This document shows, piece after piece, positions 26,235 through 34,974 of a DNA stretch of 64,000 nt. Position 1 is the stretch's first letter; every line of letters begins with the position of its first letter. The stretch spans positions 222,157 through 286,156 of the forward strand of contig JBFLZW010000001.1 of assembly GCA_040755755.1 (NCBI GenBank), read 5' to 3'. This stretch comes from a bacterium (lineage in GTDB: Bacteria; SZUA-182; DTGQ01). The notes below the pieces were generated by a model that was given only the letters and a program-made list of their open reading frames with translations, searched no databases and was not told the origin of the DNA. A program made the position numbers and the translations under genes.

Positions 26235-27233
26235 TCACATGGTCATATCAATCTTTTTCAAGAGATATCCAGCCAGAAGGAAGAAGGCGATGACGAGAAA
26301 GACAATCAGTCCGGCCCAGGCCGTCGTTACGCTGATCAGGATCAGGCTGCACACTCCCAGAACCACCGAAATCCCATAGGCCAGAAGAACGGTGGCCTGC
26401 TTGGATAAAGCCCACTTGCGCAGCCGGAGGGCAAAATGATCGTTGCTCCCTCTCAGGATCGACATGCCGCGGCGGTAGCGGATATAACTGACAAAGATCA
26501 TCTCAAACAGCGGAACTCCCAGAATCATGAGGGGTGCAACCAATCCCAGGCTGGACCTTTCGGTATATCTGCCGATCATGGCCATGGCCCCCAGCAAAAG
26601 GCCCAGCAGGAGACTTCCGGCATCCCCCAGATAGATTTTGGCTGGGAAAAAATTATACCGCAAAAATCCCAGCAGGCTTCCGGCCAGAGCCAGAGTGGCT
26701 ACGGCAATGGCCTGGTTATGATTCCACTGGGCAATGACAAAGAGAAAGAAACAGGAAACAAACGATACTCCTGCCGAGAGCCCATCCATGATATCGATCA
26801 GGTTCAGGGCATTGGTCATGCCGACCAGCCAGAAGAAGGTCAAAGGAATGCTGATCCACTCAGGGATAAAGGACAGCCGGATCATGATCCCGCATTTGAT
26901 CATGGCCAGGGCTGCAATCACCTCCCCCATGAGTTTCACCTCAGGCGGCAGGTTCCCCACATCGTCAATAATGCCCAGCATGACCACAATGCTCCCCCCA
27001 AGGAGCAGCCCCATGACCTGGGGATCGAAGTCCGAAAAGGTGAGGGCCAGAGAAAAGAGAAAGGAGATAAACACCGCTACACCCCCAAGGTAGGGAATCG
27101 CGGTCTCCTGATTCTTCAGCTTTCCATCGGGCCGGTCAACAATATTGAGCTTGATCGCCCCCGTCCGGATGAGCGGCGTGATATGCCATGATAGAGCCAG
27201 GGCAATGACAAAGGAAAGAATGGCGGAGAGCAT
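26235..27233 (-). CDS. WecA/MraY-family undecaprenyl-phosphate sugar-1-phosphate transferase
   Basis: This integral membrane enzyme starts glycan synthesis by moving a sugar-1-phosphate from a UDP-sugar to undecaprenyl phosphate. The 332-residue, about 10-helix protein has the family motifs GIIDDVGN (Mg-binding Asp pair), NALNLIDIMDGLSAG, IYLGDAGSLLLG and the cytoplasmic loop GSNDHFALRLRKW. The last histidine region fits WecA rather than MraY. It likely primes the polysaccharide made by the downstream cluster. Confidence 0.92.
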   Translation of the reverse strand: MLSAILSFVIALALSWHITPLIRTGAIKLNIVDRPDGKLKNQETAIPYLGGVAVFISFLFSLALTFSDFDPQVMGLLLGGSIVVMLGIIDDVGNLPPEVKLMGEVIAALAMIKCGIMIRLSFIPEWISIPLTFFWLVGMTNALNLIDIMDGLSAGVSFVSCFFLFVIAQWNHNQAIAVATLALAGSLLGFLRYNFFPAKIYLGDAGSLLLGLLLGAMAMIGRYTERSSLGLVAPLMILGVPLFEMIFVSYIRYRRGMSILRGSNDHFALRLRKWALSKQATVLLAYGISVVLGVCSLILISVTTAWAGLIVFLVIAFFLLAGYLLKKIDMTM

Positions 27234-27263
27234 TGACGCACCTATATTAATTGACGCACCTAT
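27232..27263. repeat. 18-bp-period tandem duplication at the wecA-like start
   Basis: ATTGACGCACCTAT occurs at 27232-27245 and again at 27250-27263. On the minus strand this repeats an AGGTG Shine-Dalgarno and the CAAT(G) before the wecA-like ATG, so the ribosome binding site is duplicated. Confidence 0.7.
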
Positions 27264-27299
27264 GGCAAATGGACTATAGTATAAAGGGAGGTGATAATT

Positions 27300-27602
27300 A
27301 TGAGTAATGATAACGATGTCTATGATGTAGCAGCAGCAGGGGCAAAATTATCTGCTCTTATCAGCGAGGTTGAGCATCAGCAGAAGAAAGTGTTTATTAC
27401 CCGGCAGGGGAAAAATATTGCCGTCATTATACCGTTTGAGGAATTCATCAATCAGCAAAGCAGGGAGCAGGCAAAAAATGGCTTTTGCCTGGCTCAGGGT
27501 GATTTGGCGGATATGAATACGGAAGATTTTGACAGGTTTCTCGACGATATCTATCAGGCACGGGAAGAAGCCTTCGAGAGGAAGGTTGATATTGATATGT
27601 AG
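27300..27602 (+). CDS. Phd/YefM-type antitoxin, no toxin beside it
   Basis: The 100-residue protein has the Phd/YefM opening (VYDVAAAGAKLSALISEVEHQQKKVFITRQGKNIAVIIPFEEF), which folds as the DNA-binding domain, and a C-terminal acidic tail. The ATG at 27300 follows AAGGGAGGTG by 5-6 nt. No RelE- or Doc-type toxin follows; the next gene is convergent. It may be an orphan antitoxin or act on a distant toxin. Confidence 0.82.
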   Translation: MSNDNDVYDVAAAGAKLSALISEVEHQQKKVFITRQGKNIAVIIPFEEFINQQSREQAKNGFCLAQGDLADMNTEDFDRFLDDIYQAREEAFERKVDIDM

Positions 27603-27638
27603 TAAGAGTATGTGCGTTGGAATTTTTTGCCCGGCCTG

Positions 27639-28868
27639 TCATCCTGAGAGGGCTGTGAGATGGTCCAGTGCAACATCTTTTTTGAGTTGCCTGATGAGCT
27701 TTTTGATTGTCTTGGCTGTTGAATCAATAACAATTACTTCAGGAGGAATCGAGAACTCAAAGTAGAGTTTAAAATCCTCCTGCGTGGCAATGAGGATCAT
27801 CGCAGAAGCATGTTTGGTCTTTGAAGCTTCATACAGTGAGCAGGCAGCTTCTACCAGTGATTCATTCCGCCGTTGTACTCTGACCGGAACCGGTCCCCCT
27901 CTATATTCAATCTTGAGGAGGGCATCTATCCCCTTATTCCTGTGGACAGGAGTAATATCCAGTCCGTAAAGGTGAGCAAGGGCATACTCGCTCACATTCT
28001 CGTATGCATCCCTGCCAGCCTGAAGAAGATAAGAATTCGTTTTTATTGGATTGTTCAGGCGATCCCTGGTAATTTGAATCGCATCGGTGGAGATATCTAT
28101 CCCTATTGAATTGCGTTCAAGCAATTGAGCTGCCACGAGGGTGGTTCCGCTGCCGCAGAAAGGATCGAGTACCACATCCCCACGGTCTGTTACCAGTTCG
28201 ATGATTCTTTCGAGCAGAAGGATGGGTTTTTGGGTTGGGTATCCGGTTCTTTCCGCTGCTTTTGGATTTAAAAATGGGATATCCCATACATCACCCAGAG
28301 GAACACCTTTCTTAAAACCATTCGGTATGGTTTTCCCCTGTGCATCCCTGGCATAAACCGCTTTTCCAAAGCTATCCCGCCGCCTCCGTTGAAGAATCTG
28401 GTCAACATTAGTGGCGGAGGAGTAATCCTGGAGTATCTCGTTGAATTTATAATTCTCTGTTTTTGAATAAAATAAAATATTCTGATGGCAGGGCAATAAA
28501 TTTTTTTGAGAATTCGACCATCTGCGGTAATACCAGATAATCTCTGCCCGAAACATCTGGGGGCCAAAAATTTTATCTAATAAGAATCGCGCAATATATG
28601 AGGCATTCCGGTCGCAATGGAAAAAAATTGAACCGGAAGGACGAAGTAGCCGGTGCAATCGTTGCAGGCATTTATGGATAAACTCTTCGTAGGCATCAAG
28701 AGATTCCCAGGTATCAGAAAATTGGAACTCCTTTGTTCTATCTCTCGTGCCCAGTTTTTGTATTTTTTGGGTAAAAAATGGTGGGTCTAAATAGACAAGG
28801 TCTATACTTTCATCCAAAATATTTTTCAAAACCTCTAAACAATCACCTGGATATACTTCGGCTTTCAT
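27639..28868 (-). CDS. Beta-class DNA methyltransferase with C-terminal extension
   Basis: This protects DNA from the ApaLI-like nuclease encoded upstream on the same strand. DPPF (28-31) is catalytic motif IV, the specificity region lies between, and DPFCGSGTT (235-243) is the SAM-binding motif, the beta-class order. About 120 residues follow the usual end and contain GIDALLKIEYRGGPVPVRVQRR, which looks like a separate alpha/beta domain, perhaps nuclease-like. Its start overlaps the nuclease stop by 4 nt (ATGA). The gene is AT-rich compared with its neighbours. Confidence 0.88.
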   Translation of the reverse strand: MKAEVYPGDCLEVLKNILDESIDLVYLDPPFFTQKIQKLGTRDRTKEFQFSDTWESLDAYEEFIHKCLQRLHRLLRPSGSIFFHCDRNASYIARFLLDKIFGPQMFRAEIIWYYRRWSNSQKNLLPCHQNILFYSKTENYKFNEILQDYSSATNVDQILQRRRRDSFGKAVYARDAQGKTIPNGFKKGVPLGDVWDIPFLNPKAAERTGYPTQKPILLLERIIELVTDRGDVVLDPFCGSGTTLVAAQLLERNSIGIDISTDAIQITRDRLNNPIKTNSYLLQAGRDAYENVSEYALAHLYGLDITPVHRNKGIDALLKIEYRGGPVPVRVQRRNESLVEAACSLYEASKTKHASAMILIATQEDFKLYFEFSIPPEVIVIDSTAKTIKKLIRQLKKDVALDHLTALSG

Positions 28869-29491
28869 TTTATCTCTAACTTCTCTTCTGCGAGTTGTTC
28901 TAATATATGCTTAAAATCCACGTTTGTTCGATTGAGAACATACTCCCATGCAGCATCACCAAAATAGTAGTGACCACCCAGCCCATGATAGAGTGTTCTT
29001 AGGGTTTGTTGGATCCTCATCGCCTGTTTTCTATTGGGATAGCAAAACATGACCCTTACAGGAATATATCCTGCTTGAGCTACAGCCTTTAGGCGAGTAT
29101 GTTCTTTGGTAATGTGATCTCCATCTGTGGTTGCATCACGCCACTTGATTTCTATAGCGTCATGGCCAATAACACAATCTATCTGAAAAGTCTTTGGACG
29201 CTGCCCCTCTGTATTGGGAATTTTTATCGATCCTGAATCAGGGTACTTGTATTTAAAGCACAACCTTGCTGCTTCTTCAAGGAATGAACCTGCATACTTA
29301 TACAGGAAACGACCTTTGTTCTGATATAGATCAATAAGCCTTCCTTCCTCATCCGTAACCCCCAGAACTCTATATATAAGCAAATGAGATACATCATCAT
29401 TGTCCATATCCTGAATACGCTGATCAATTCGGGCTTTTAACTCCTCAGCATACCGCTTCGCCAACTCTCCGATATCATCTTTAATACTCAT
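28865..29491 (-). CDS. ApaLI-like type II restriction endonuclease
   Basis: The 208-residue protein resembles ApaLI-family nucleases, which cut GTGCAC. A PD-(D/E)xK core is visible: D105 in FQIDCVIGHD, then E114-I-K116 (AIEIKW), followed by RDATTDGDHITKEHTR and GYIPVRVMFCYPNRKQA. The ATG at 29491 (MSIKDD) follows GAAGGT; an earlier start would add six residues. Overlap with the methyltransferase start makes it a compact R-M operon. The family assignment is from memory of the conserved stretches. Confidence 0.82.
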   Translation of the reverse strand: MSIKDDIGELAKRYAEELKARIDQRIQDMDNDDVSHLLIYRVLGVTDEEGRLIDLYQNKGRFLYKYAGSFLEEAARLCFKYKYPDSGSIKIPNTEGQRPKTFQIDCVIGHDAIEIKWRDATTDGDHITKEHTRLKAVAQAGYIPVRVMFCYPNRKQAMRIQQTLRTLYHGLGGHYYFGDAAWEYVLNRTNVDFKHILEQLAEEKLEIK

Positions 29492-29602
29492 TTCTGACCT
29501 TCTATGCAAGCTTTCCTGCTCTCACCTCGCAGGCTTTGTATCCCTCAATCTTGTTTACCATATTACAAAATAGCCACTGGAATTACAAGGGGAAAGTAGC
29601 CT

Positions 29603-30715
29603 TCACCCCTCATACAGCCTCTCAATCTGTTCAACAGTCTTCCGAAAGGAAAACTGATTCCGCACCCGCAGTCTCCCTGCTTCGCCGAGCTTTCTGGCAA
29701 GGGCAGGGTCTTGGATCAGGGTTGATATCGCCCTGGCCAGTTCCCGAGGAGAGTGGTCTGGCACCAGGATGCCGGTCTGGTTGTGGAGTACGATTTCCGG
29801 CACTCCCCCTACCCGTGTGGCCACCACCGGAATTCCAAACGACATGGCTTCCAGCACTGACATCGGAAGCCCTTCTTCCCTGGAGGGAAGAACAAAAAGG
29901 TCAAAGGTCTGGAGCAGAGAATCAACATCATTCCGAAAACCGAGGAAAAGAATCCGGGACCTGACCCCAAGCCTTTCAGCCAGTGCCTCAAGGGGCTTTC
30001 TCTCCGGTCCATCCCCAGCCAGGATGATCCGGAAATTGCCGCTGCCCAGTTCCAGGGCAGCGGCAGCCCGCACCAGGTCTTCCACTCCCTTGTCTGGATG
30101 CAGCCGGGCCACACAGCCGATAATCTGCTCATGTACAGATAATCCAAGGTTGCACTTCAGCCGAAGGATATCCTCCGGGTTAGCGCCCCGCTTCGTATCG
30201 ACACCGCTGTAAATCACCCGGATCCTGGCCGGGTGAATCCGCTCCCGGACCTGGAGCTGTCTGGCCACAGCCTCGGAAACAGCCAGGGTATACCGGCTTA
30301 AAGGGGCCGTGATCCGGTCCAGCCACACAGCCACGGGGTGCTTATGCCGGGTCAGGCCGCGCTCCGAAGATATGATGAGAGGAACACCGGCCAGGGTCCC
30401 GGCTATCCGGCTCAAGATATTGGCCCGGTACAAAAAAGCATGGACGCAAGTATACTCTCCCTTCCTGATGAGGCAGGTCAGGCGGATAAGCCCCAGGAGG
30501 CAGCAAGCCGGAGTCATCCAGTTGACCTCTTCCGGCATGTTGAGGCTGTAGACCGGAATGCCCCGCTCCCGCAGACGCTGGGCGTAATAGCCTGTCTTTT
30601 TCAGGCTGCACACTTCCGGCTGAAAGCGGGAAGCATCCAGATGAGTAACCAGTTGAAACAGGAAGTTTTCAGTTCCGCCAATATGGGAAGAGGTAATCAC
30701 GAAGAGAATGCGCAT
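29603..30715 (-). CDS. Glycosyltransferase family 4
   Basis: The 370-residue GT-B protein has ILFVITSSHIGGTENFLFQLV at the start, GCVARLHPDKGVEDLVRAAA at the domain linker and PSREEGLPMSVLEAMSFGIPVVATRVGGVPEIV (EX7E) in the donor site. It overlaps the end of the asparagine synthase-like gene by 19 nt, so the two are translationally coupled. Donor and acceptor sugars cannot be read from sequence. Confidence 0.92.
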   Translation of the reverse strand: MRILFVITSSHIGGTENFLFQLVTHLDASRFQPEVCSLKKTGYYAQRLRERGIPVYSLNMPEEVNWMTPACCLLGLIRLTCLIRKGEYTCVHAFLYRANILSRIAGTLAGVPLIISSERGLTRHKHPVAVWLDRITAPLSRYTLAVSEAVARQLQVRERIHPARIRVIYSGVDTKRGANPEDILRLKCNLGLSVHEQIIGCVARLHPDKGVEDLVRAAAALELGSGNFRIILAGDGPERKPLEALAERLGVRSRILFLGFRNDVDSLLQTFDLFVLPSREEGLPMSVLEAMSFGIPVVATRVGGVPEIVLHNQTGILVPDHSPRELARAISTLIQDPALARKLGEAGRLRVRNQFSFRKTVEQIERLYEG

Positions 30716-32652
30716 GGTTTTAGAAGGGAATAGGCCATGGCCTCATCTTCTCCGGTTACCCGGTCATCGATGAACATCCGGTGCCACAGCTCCAGCACCA
30801 GCAGGGCCCAGAGGCGGTAGCTGTGGTCCTTTGTCCCGCTGACGTGGCTGTCCAGAAGGTGCCTGACGGCCTTGCGGTCGAAGTAGCCGCGCTGAATACA
30901 TCGCGGGTCCAGGAGAAGATCATAGGCCATCTCCCGCAGGTCCTTCCGGAGCCACTGGTCAACCGGCACTCCGAATCCCATTTTGGGGCGATATAGAATC
31001 TCTCGGGGAAGAAGTCCGCGAAAGGCTTTCTTCAGCAGAAACTTGGTCTGCAACCCTCGCAGTTTCAGGTTGATTGGCAGGGAAGCGGCAAACTCGATCA
31101 GCTTGTGGTCCAAAAACGGGGACCGGGCTTCCAGAGAATTAGCCATGGTAGCCACATCCACCTTGACCATCAGATCATCCGGCAGGTAGGAGTGCATATC
31201 GAGGTACAGGGTCCGGTCAAGATGGGTATTTCCCCGCGCCTGGCGGTACAGCCTGGCCAGGAGGTCTATCGAGTCCAGATTTCGAAAGCGATCCCGCCAG
31301 TCCTCCGAGTACAGGAGCTCCTTCCCCTCATTGTCGAAGTAGCAGATCCAGCGGGCATATCGGCGCTCAGGAGCATCGCCTGCGGCAGCCAGAAACCGCT
31401 TCAGCCTGCGGGTAAAGCTCTTGTACCTGGTCCCTCCGGGCAAAATCCTGGCCAGTTGAGGACAGGATTTGCGGGAAATGAACCGGGGGAAAAAGTCCAT
31501 AGGGGCAGCCATGCGCTCGGCCAGATGGCGCTCATACCCGGCAAAAGACTCGTCTCCACCATCACCGTTCAGGACAACCGCTACCTTCTGACGGGTAAAC
31601 CGGGCCAGGTAAAACGTGGGAATGGCCGAGGAATCGGCAAAGGGTTCATTGTAATACCAGATCAATCTGGGCAGAATCTCTATCGCTTTTGGCCGGACGA
31701 TGAATTCCTGATGGTTTGTCTGATACTGCCGGGCAATCCGCCGGGCATAAGGCAGTTCATCATAAGCCTGCTCGCTGAATCCGATGGAAAAGGTCTGGAC
31801 CGGCTGGTGAAGCAGGTGGCACATTACGGCCACCGTGGCACTGGAATCAAGGCCGCCACTCAGAAAAGCGCCCAGCGGCACATCACTCCGGAGCCTGATC
31901 CGCACCGCCTCCTTGAAAACCTCCAGGAACTGCTCCTCATAAGCCTGCTGGGTCGGCAAAACCAGTTTCTGCTGATAATCAAGGTCCCAGTAGCGGCGGA
32001 CCTTCACATCCCCCCTCTGCACGGTCAGGATATGACCGGGCGGCAGTTTGGCAATGCCCCGGAAAATGGACCGGGGGGCCGGAACATATCCATAGGTCAA
32101 AAAGTGATGAATGGATTCAAGGTCCACCTCCCGTGGAATATCCGTATCCTGAAGAATGGATTTTATTTCCGAAGCAAAGAGGATTCTCTCATTGGTCAGG
32201 GAAAAAAAGAGGGGTTTTTTCCCTACTCTGTCCCTGGCCAGCAGGAGGCGCTGCTCGCGGCTGTCCCAGATGGCAAAGGCAAACATGCCCCGCAGGCGGC
32301 AGACGCAATCCACCCCAAATTCCTCGTAGAGGTGCAGGATGACTTCGGTATCCGTGGCTGACCGGAACCTGTGGTCCAGATGTTCCATGTCCTCCCGAAG
32401 TTCCCGGTAGTTGTAGATTTCGCCATTGAAGACGATCCAGCAGGACCGATCCTCATTGGCCATGGGCTGATGACCGGCGGGACCAAGGCCAATGATGCTG
32501 AGCCTTCGGTGCCCCAGGCCGGCATTACCCTGCACCCATACTCCCTCGTCGTCAGGCCCCCGGTGCTGCAGAATCCGGGTCATGCGACCGATAAGGTGAG
32601 GATCTGCCTGCTTGTGGTGATCAAAGTTTATTTGTCCGCAAATGCCGCACAT
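30697..32652 (-). CDS. asnB: Asparagine synthase (glutamine-hydrolysing)-like protein
   Basis: The 651-residue protein has an N-terminal Ntn glutaminase domain with nucleophile Cys2 (MCGICGQINF) and a C-terminal ATP-pyrophosphatase domain with SGGLDSSATV (about residue 262). It should move ammonia from glutamine to an adenylated carboxylate. Inside a glycan cluster such AsnB paralogues often amidate uronic acids or other sugar carboxylates rather than make asparagine. Its start codon lies only 7 nt from the end of a transposable element, and no Shine-Dalgarno is visible in that gap. Confidence 0.92.
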   Translation of the reverse strand: MCGICGQINFDHHKQADPHLIGRMTRILQHRGPDDEGVWVQGNAGLGHRRLSIIGLGPAGHQPMANEDRSCWIVFNGEIYNYRELREDMEHLDHRFRSATDTEVILHLYEEFGVDCVCRLRGMFAFAIWDSREQRLLLARDRVGKKPLFFSLTNERILFASEIKSILQDTDIPREVDLESIHHFLTYGYVPAPRSIFRGIAKLPPGHILTVQRGDVKVRRYWDLDYQQKLVLPTQQAYEEQFLEVFKEAVRIRLRSDVPLGAFLSGGLDSSATVAVMCHLLHQPVQTFSIGFSEQAYDELPYARRIARQYQTNHQEFIVRPKAIEILPRLIWYYNEPFADSSAIPTFYLARFTRQKVAVVLNGDGGDESFAGYERHLAERMAAPMDFFPRFISRKSCPQLARILPGGTRYKSFTRRLKRFLAAAGDAPERRYARWICYFDNEGKELLYSEDWRDRFRNLDSIDLLARLYRQARGNTHLDRTLYLDMHSYLPDDLMVKVDVATMANSLEARSPFLDHKLIEFAASLPINLKLRGLQTKFLLKKAFRGLLPREILYRPKMGFGVPVDQWLRKDLREMAYDLLLDPRCIQRGYFDRKAVRHLLDSHVSGTKDHSYRLWALLVLELWHRMFIDDRVTGEDEAMAYSLLKPCAFSS

Positions 32653-32659
32653 GTGGCTT

Positions 32660-32970
32660 GGGGTCGGACCAAAGCATCATATTGTTTTATTTATGATAGA
32701 CATCCTAAAAGTAGGTGTTTTCATGTCTTAGAAGGCCATTTTGGGGGACAAAATCATTACTGTAAGGTCTCTGTGGTTCCCGAAGCTCATACCCATCATT
32801 TGTCTCTCCCAGTGCGCCCTGCGGCCTTAATCCAGGCTTTGTCTGTATTTGTTCCTTCATTTTCTTAGAAGGTGAAATTTTAACCCAAAATTGCCCTTCT
32901 AAGGCCAGAATTGAATGGCTATTTTGGGATTACCTATTTTAATACCATATACTTACCGTGGTCCGACCCC
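32660..32970. mobile_element. MITE-like deletion derivative of the RAYT element
   Basis: The 311-bp segment is bounded by perfect 12-bp inverted repeats (GGGGTCGGACCA / TGGTCCGACCCC). Both ends are closely similar to the ends of the 966-bp element at 34975-35940, and the centre lacks nearly all of the transposase gene; a short coding remnant remains near 32820. Subterminal inverted CTTAGAAGG...TTTTGGG blocks are shared. It carries no gene and would need a transposase in trans. Confidence 0.85.
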
Positions 32971-34090
32971 GCAGCCAAGCAGCCATCCGGGCACCGGCTT
33001 TTTCCGAGGAATAGCAATCGACAGCACGCGCGCGGGCAGCCTGGCCCATCCGCTCCCGCAGCTCCCGGTCATGGATCAGAGTTAAAAGCCGTGATCGCCA
33101 CTCATCCTGAGTCTTGACCACAAATCCTACAACGCCATCGATGATAATCTCCCGGTTTGCTCCCACATCAGAGCAAATGACCGGTATTCCCACAGCCAGG
33201 TATTGAAGAAGCTTGATGCTGAACTTTCCCCTGGCCCAGGGCGAATCCTGGAGAGGGCAAAGGGCGATATCCATCTGCTGCAGGGCATCTATCTCCCTGT
33301 CCTGCTGCCAGGGCAGGTAATGGACACCGATCCTCTGTATTTCCGCTGGCGGCGGGGAGCCGGACTGGATAAGAATCTCGATCCCGGTATCCACGGTATC
33401 CTGCTTTATTTCGCCGAGCACCCCTGCAAGTTGAACCAGGTCCGGATAATTCCAGGGACCGCCTGCCCAGCCTACGGTTATCTTCTCCTTCTGCCCGGTT
33501 CCCCTGTCTTTCTGCCGGTCCACGCTATTTTCCCGCCTGTCCGCACTGGCCGGGACAAAACGATGAGTATCAATTGACAGGGGAAAAAGAGAAACCGAAA
33601 AGTTGAACCGCCTGGCGTATTCTGCCAGGTACTCGTGAGAGACGATCACCCGGTCAGCCATCCGGATGATTTCCCGGATCTTGTGCTCTATGGGCTTGCC
33701 CAGATGAGTTCTGGCCAGCCAGAGAGCATCGTCGAAATAAAAGATCATGCACCGGGAACGGGCCCGGAACAATCTTTCCAGCCAGGCGGTAGTATGGTTT
33801 TCGTCAAGATCACGATGGACAAAAACGATATCGTACCGGCCAGCCCTCCACAGGTCGAAAAATCGCACCAGCAGCGAGAACGGATAGCAGATCAGGCAAT
33901 AGACCGCGATCCGGAAAACCCGGTAATTCAGGCACGGCAGATTGATCAGGCCATACTTTGGCGGCCTCCGATGGGCAATGGCACAGCGGATGCCCGTGCG
34001 CTCAAGATACGGAATGAGCGAACAGACAGCAAACCGTGCGGAAGGGCTGTCCTTCCCCTCGGTCAGAAATAAGATGGATGGAGATTTCAA
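32939..34090 (-). CDS. Glycosyltransferase (GT-B), C-terminus replaced by a transposon end
   Basis: The 383-residue protein has GT4-like features: KITVGWAGGPWNYPDL, IALCPLQDSPWARGKFSIKLLQYLAVGIPVICSDVGANREII, and a helical C-terminus. The last ten or so residues (GRTTVSIWY) and the stop codon are encoded by the MITE, so the native end has been lost. The start is a TTG at 34090 with no clear Shine-Dalgarno, and decayed heptads lie directly upstream. It may still be functional, because the loss is at the extreme C-terminus. Confidence 0.82.
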   Translation of the reverse strand: MKSPSILFLTEGKDSPSARFAVCSLIPYLERTGIRCAIAHRRPPKYGLINLPCLNYRVFRIAVYCLICYPFSLLVRFFDLWRAGRYDIVFVHRDLDENHTTAWLERLFRARSRCMIFYFDDALWLARTHLGKPIEHKIREIIRMADRVIVSHEYLAEYARRFNFSVSLFPLSIDTHRFVPASADRRENSVDRQKDRGTGQKEKITVGWAGGPWNYPDLVQLAGVLGEIKQDTVDTGIEILIQSGSPPPAEIQRIGVHYLPWQQDREIDALQQMDIALCPLQDSPWARGKFSIKLLQYLAVGIPVICSDVGANREIIIDGVVGFVVKTQDEWRSRLLTLIHDRELRERMGQAARARAVDCYSSEKAGARMAAWLRGRTTVSIWY

Positions 34091-34215
34091 GGGTAGTGGT
34101 CAGGGTACAGACGTTCTCCATCTTGTATAGGGGCCTCCCTTACTCTCCTCTTCCTAGAGGGGGGAGAGCTTTCCCTCCACTCCCCCCCTTGAGGGGGGAG
34201 GCTGGGTGTGGGGGT
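34091..34215. repeat. Heptad relic and C/G-rich palindromic repeat
   Basis: TAGTGGT, CAGGGTA and CAGACGT (34094-34114) keep the 7-nt phase of the heptad family directly before the glycosyltransferase start. Further on, CCCCCC-TTGA-GGGGGG type palindromes (about 34184-34199) resemble the hairpin at 7726-7753. The rest of 34091-34376 shows nothing else. Confidence 0.6.
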
Positions 34216-34376
34216 GATGGTTATTACCACCCTCCCCATCGAAAAACAGGGAGCCCCTCTGACAAGAAAATGGGGAACATCTGGTTAGTCTGAGCTGTGA
34301 TTGGCAGTTAGCGGGCTGTTGCCAGTATTTATATGGTCAGTAGTTCGTCCTTTGAATTACCAGGTTTTTACTTCCT

Positions 34377-34823
34377 TCATTCTTCTCCAAGAGATTCCAG
34401 GTCTGCGAGGTCTCTCTTTCTTCCTGTCTCCCGCTTGTTTAAAACGAGCTGCTCACGCCCAATATAATGAACTGGAATATCCCCATACTTTCCTTCTACC
34501 CGTCCAGCAAGGGCGTACTCCCATGATACCCCAGTAAGAGAAGTTATAATATCTACTCGGACCGGAGGGACCCCAAGCTGAACAACCTTGTCCGGGCTTT
34601 CAAAGTCTGATGGCGTTAATCCGATAGACCCGAAACCAAATTCATCAAGAGCTGCCAGAACTCGCTGAGCATTCACTGCATCAGGCTGAACAAGGATATC
34701 CAAATCACCGGTATAGCGCGGGACTCCATGAAAGGCTAAGGCATAACCTCCCACGATCATGTACTCAACGTGGTGTTCGTTGAATAACGCGAGCAGTTCT
34801 TTGAAGTCCGGGTAAATTTCCAT
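34377..34823 (-). CDS. AbiEii/DUF6036-like nucleotidyltransferase
   Basis: The 148-residue protein has the nucleotidyltransferase core MIVGGYALAFHGVPRYTGDLDILVQP: a GG near residue 24 and a DLD metal site. This group is related to AbiEii and MNT proteins and often forms toxin-antitoxin-like pairs. It overlaps the small upstream gene by 59 nt, suggesting coupling. Substrate and toxic activity are unknown. Confidence 0.78.
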   Translation of the reverse strand: MEIYPDFKELLALFNEHHVEYMIVGGYALAFHGVPRYTGDLDILVQPDAVNAQRVLAALDEFGFGSIGLTPSDFESPDKVVQLGVPPVRVDIITSLTGVSWEYALAGRVEGKYGDIPVHYIGREQLVLNKRETGRKRDLADLESLGEE

Positions 34824-34929
34824 GACGTTGCCTTCGTAAATAGTCTACCGCTGCCACCCGTTCTTCGGGTGTTTTACTGAGCCAGTAGGCTAAATCCTCC
34901 TTCGCGGAGGAAGAATCTTTCAGGCTCAT
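34765..34929 (-). CDS. Small partner protein of the nucleotidyltransferase
   Basis: The 54-residue protein starts MSLKDSSSAKEDLAYWLSKT, continues PEERVAAVDYLRRQ and ends in a basic RTARVIQRTPR tail. I recall similar small proteins directly upstream of DUF6036-type nucleotidyltransferases in other genomes, but cannot name the family. The ATG at 34929 avoids 19 upstream residues that partly come from the neighbouring transposon end. It overlaps the nucleotidyltransferase start. Confidence 0.62.
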   Translation of the reverse strand: MSLKDSSSAKEDLAYWLSKTPEERVAAVDYLRRQRHGNLPGLQRTARVIQRTPR

Positions 34930-34974
34930 TTTCTTTACAACTTTCTGGATCATAGTTTTGGGATCCGGATCTCC

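Noticed and set aside
31105..32361. 418-codon plus-strand frame inside the asnB-like gene
   Set aside because: Antisense shadow of a gene with catalytic motifs; its product is proline/glycine-rich and matches nothing.
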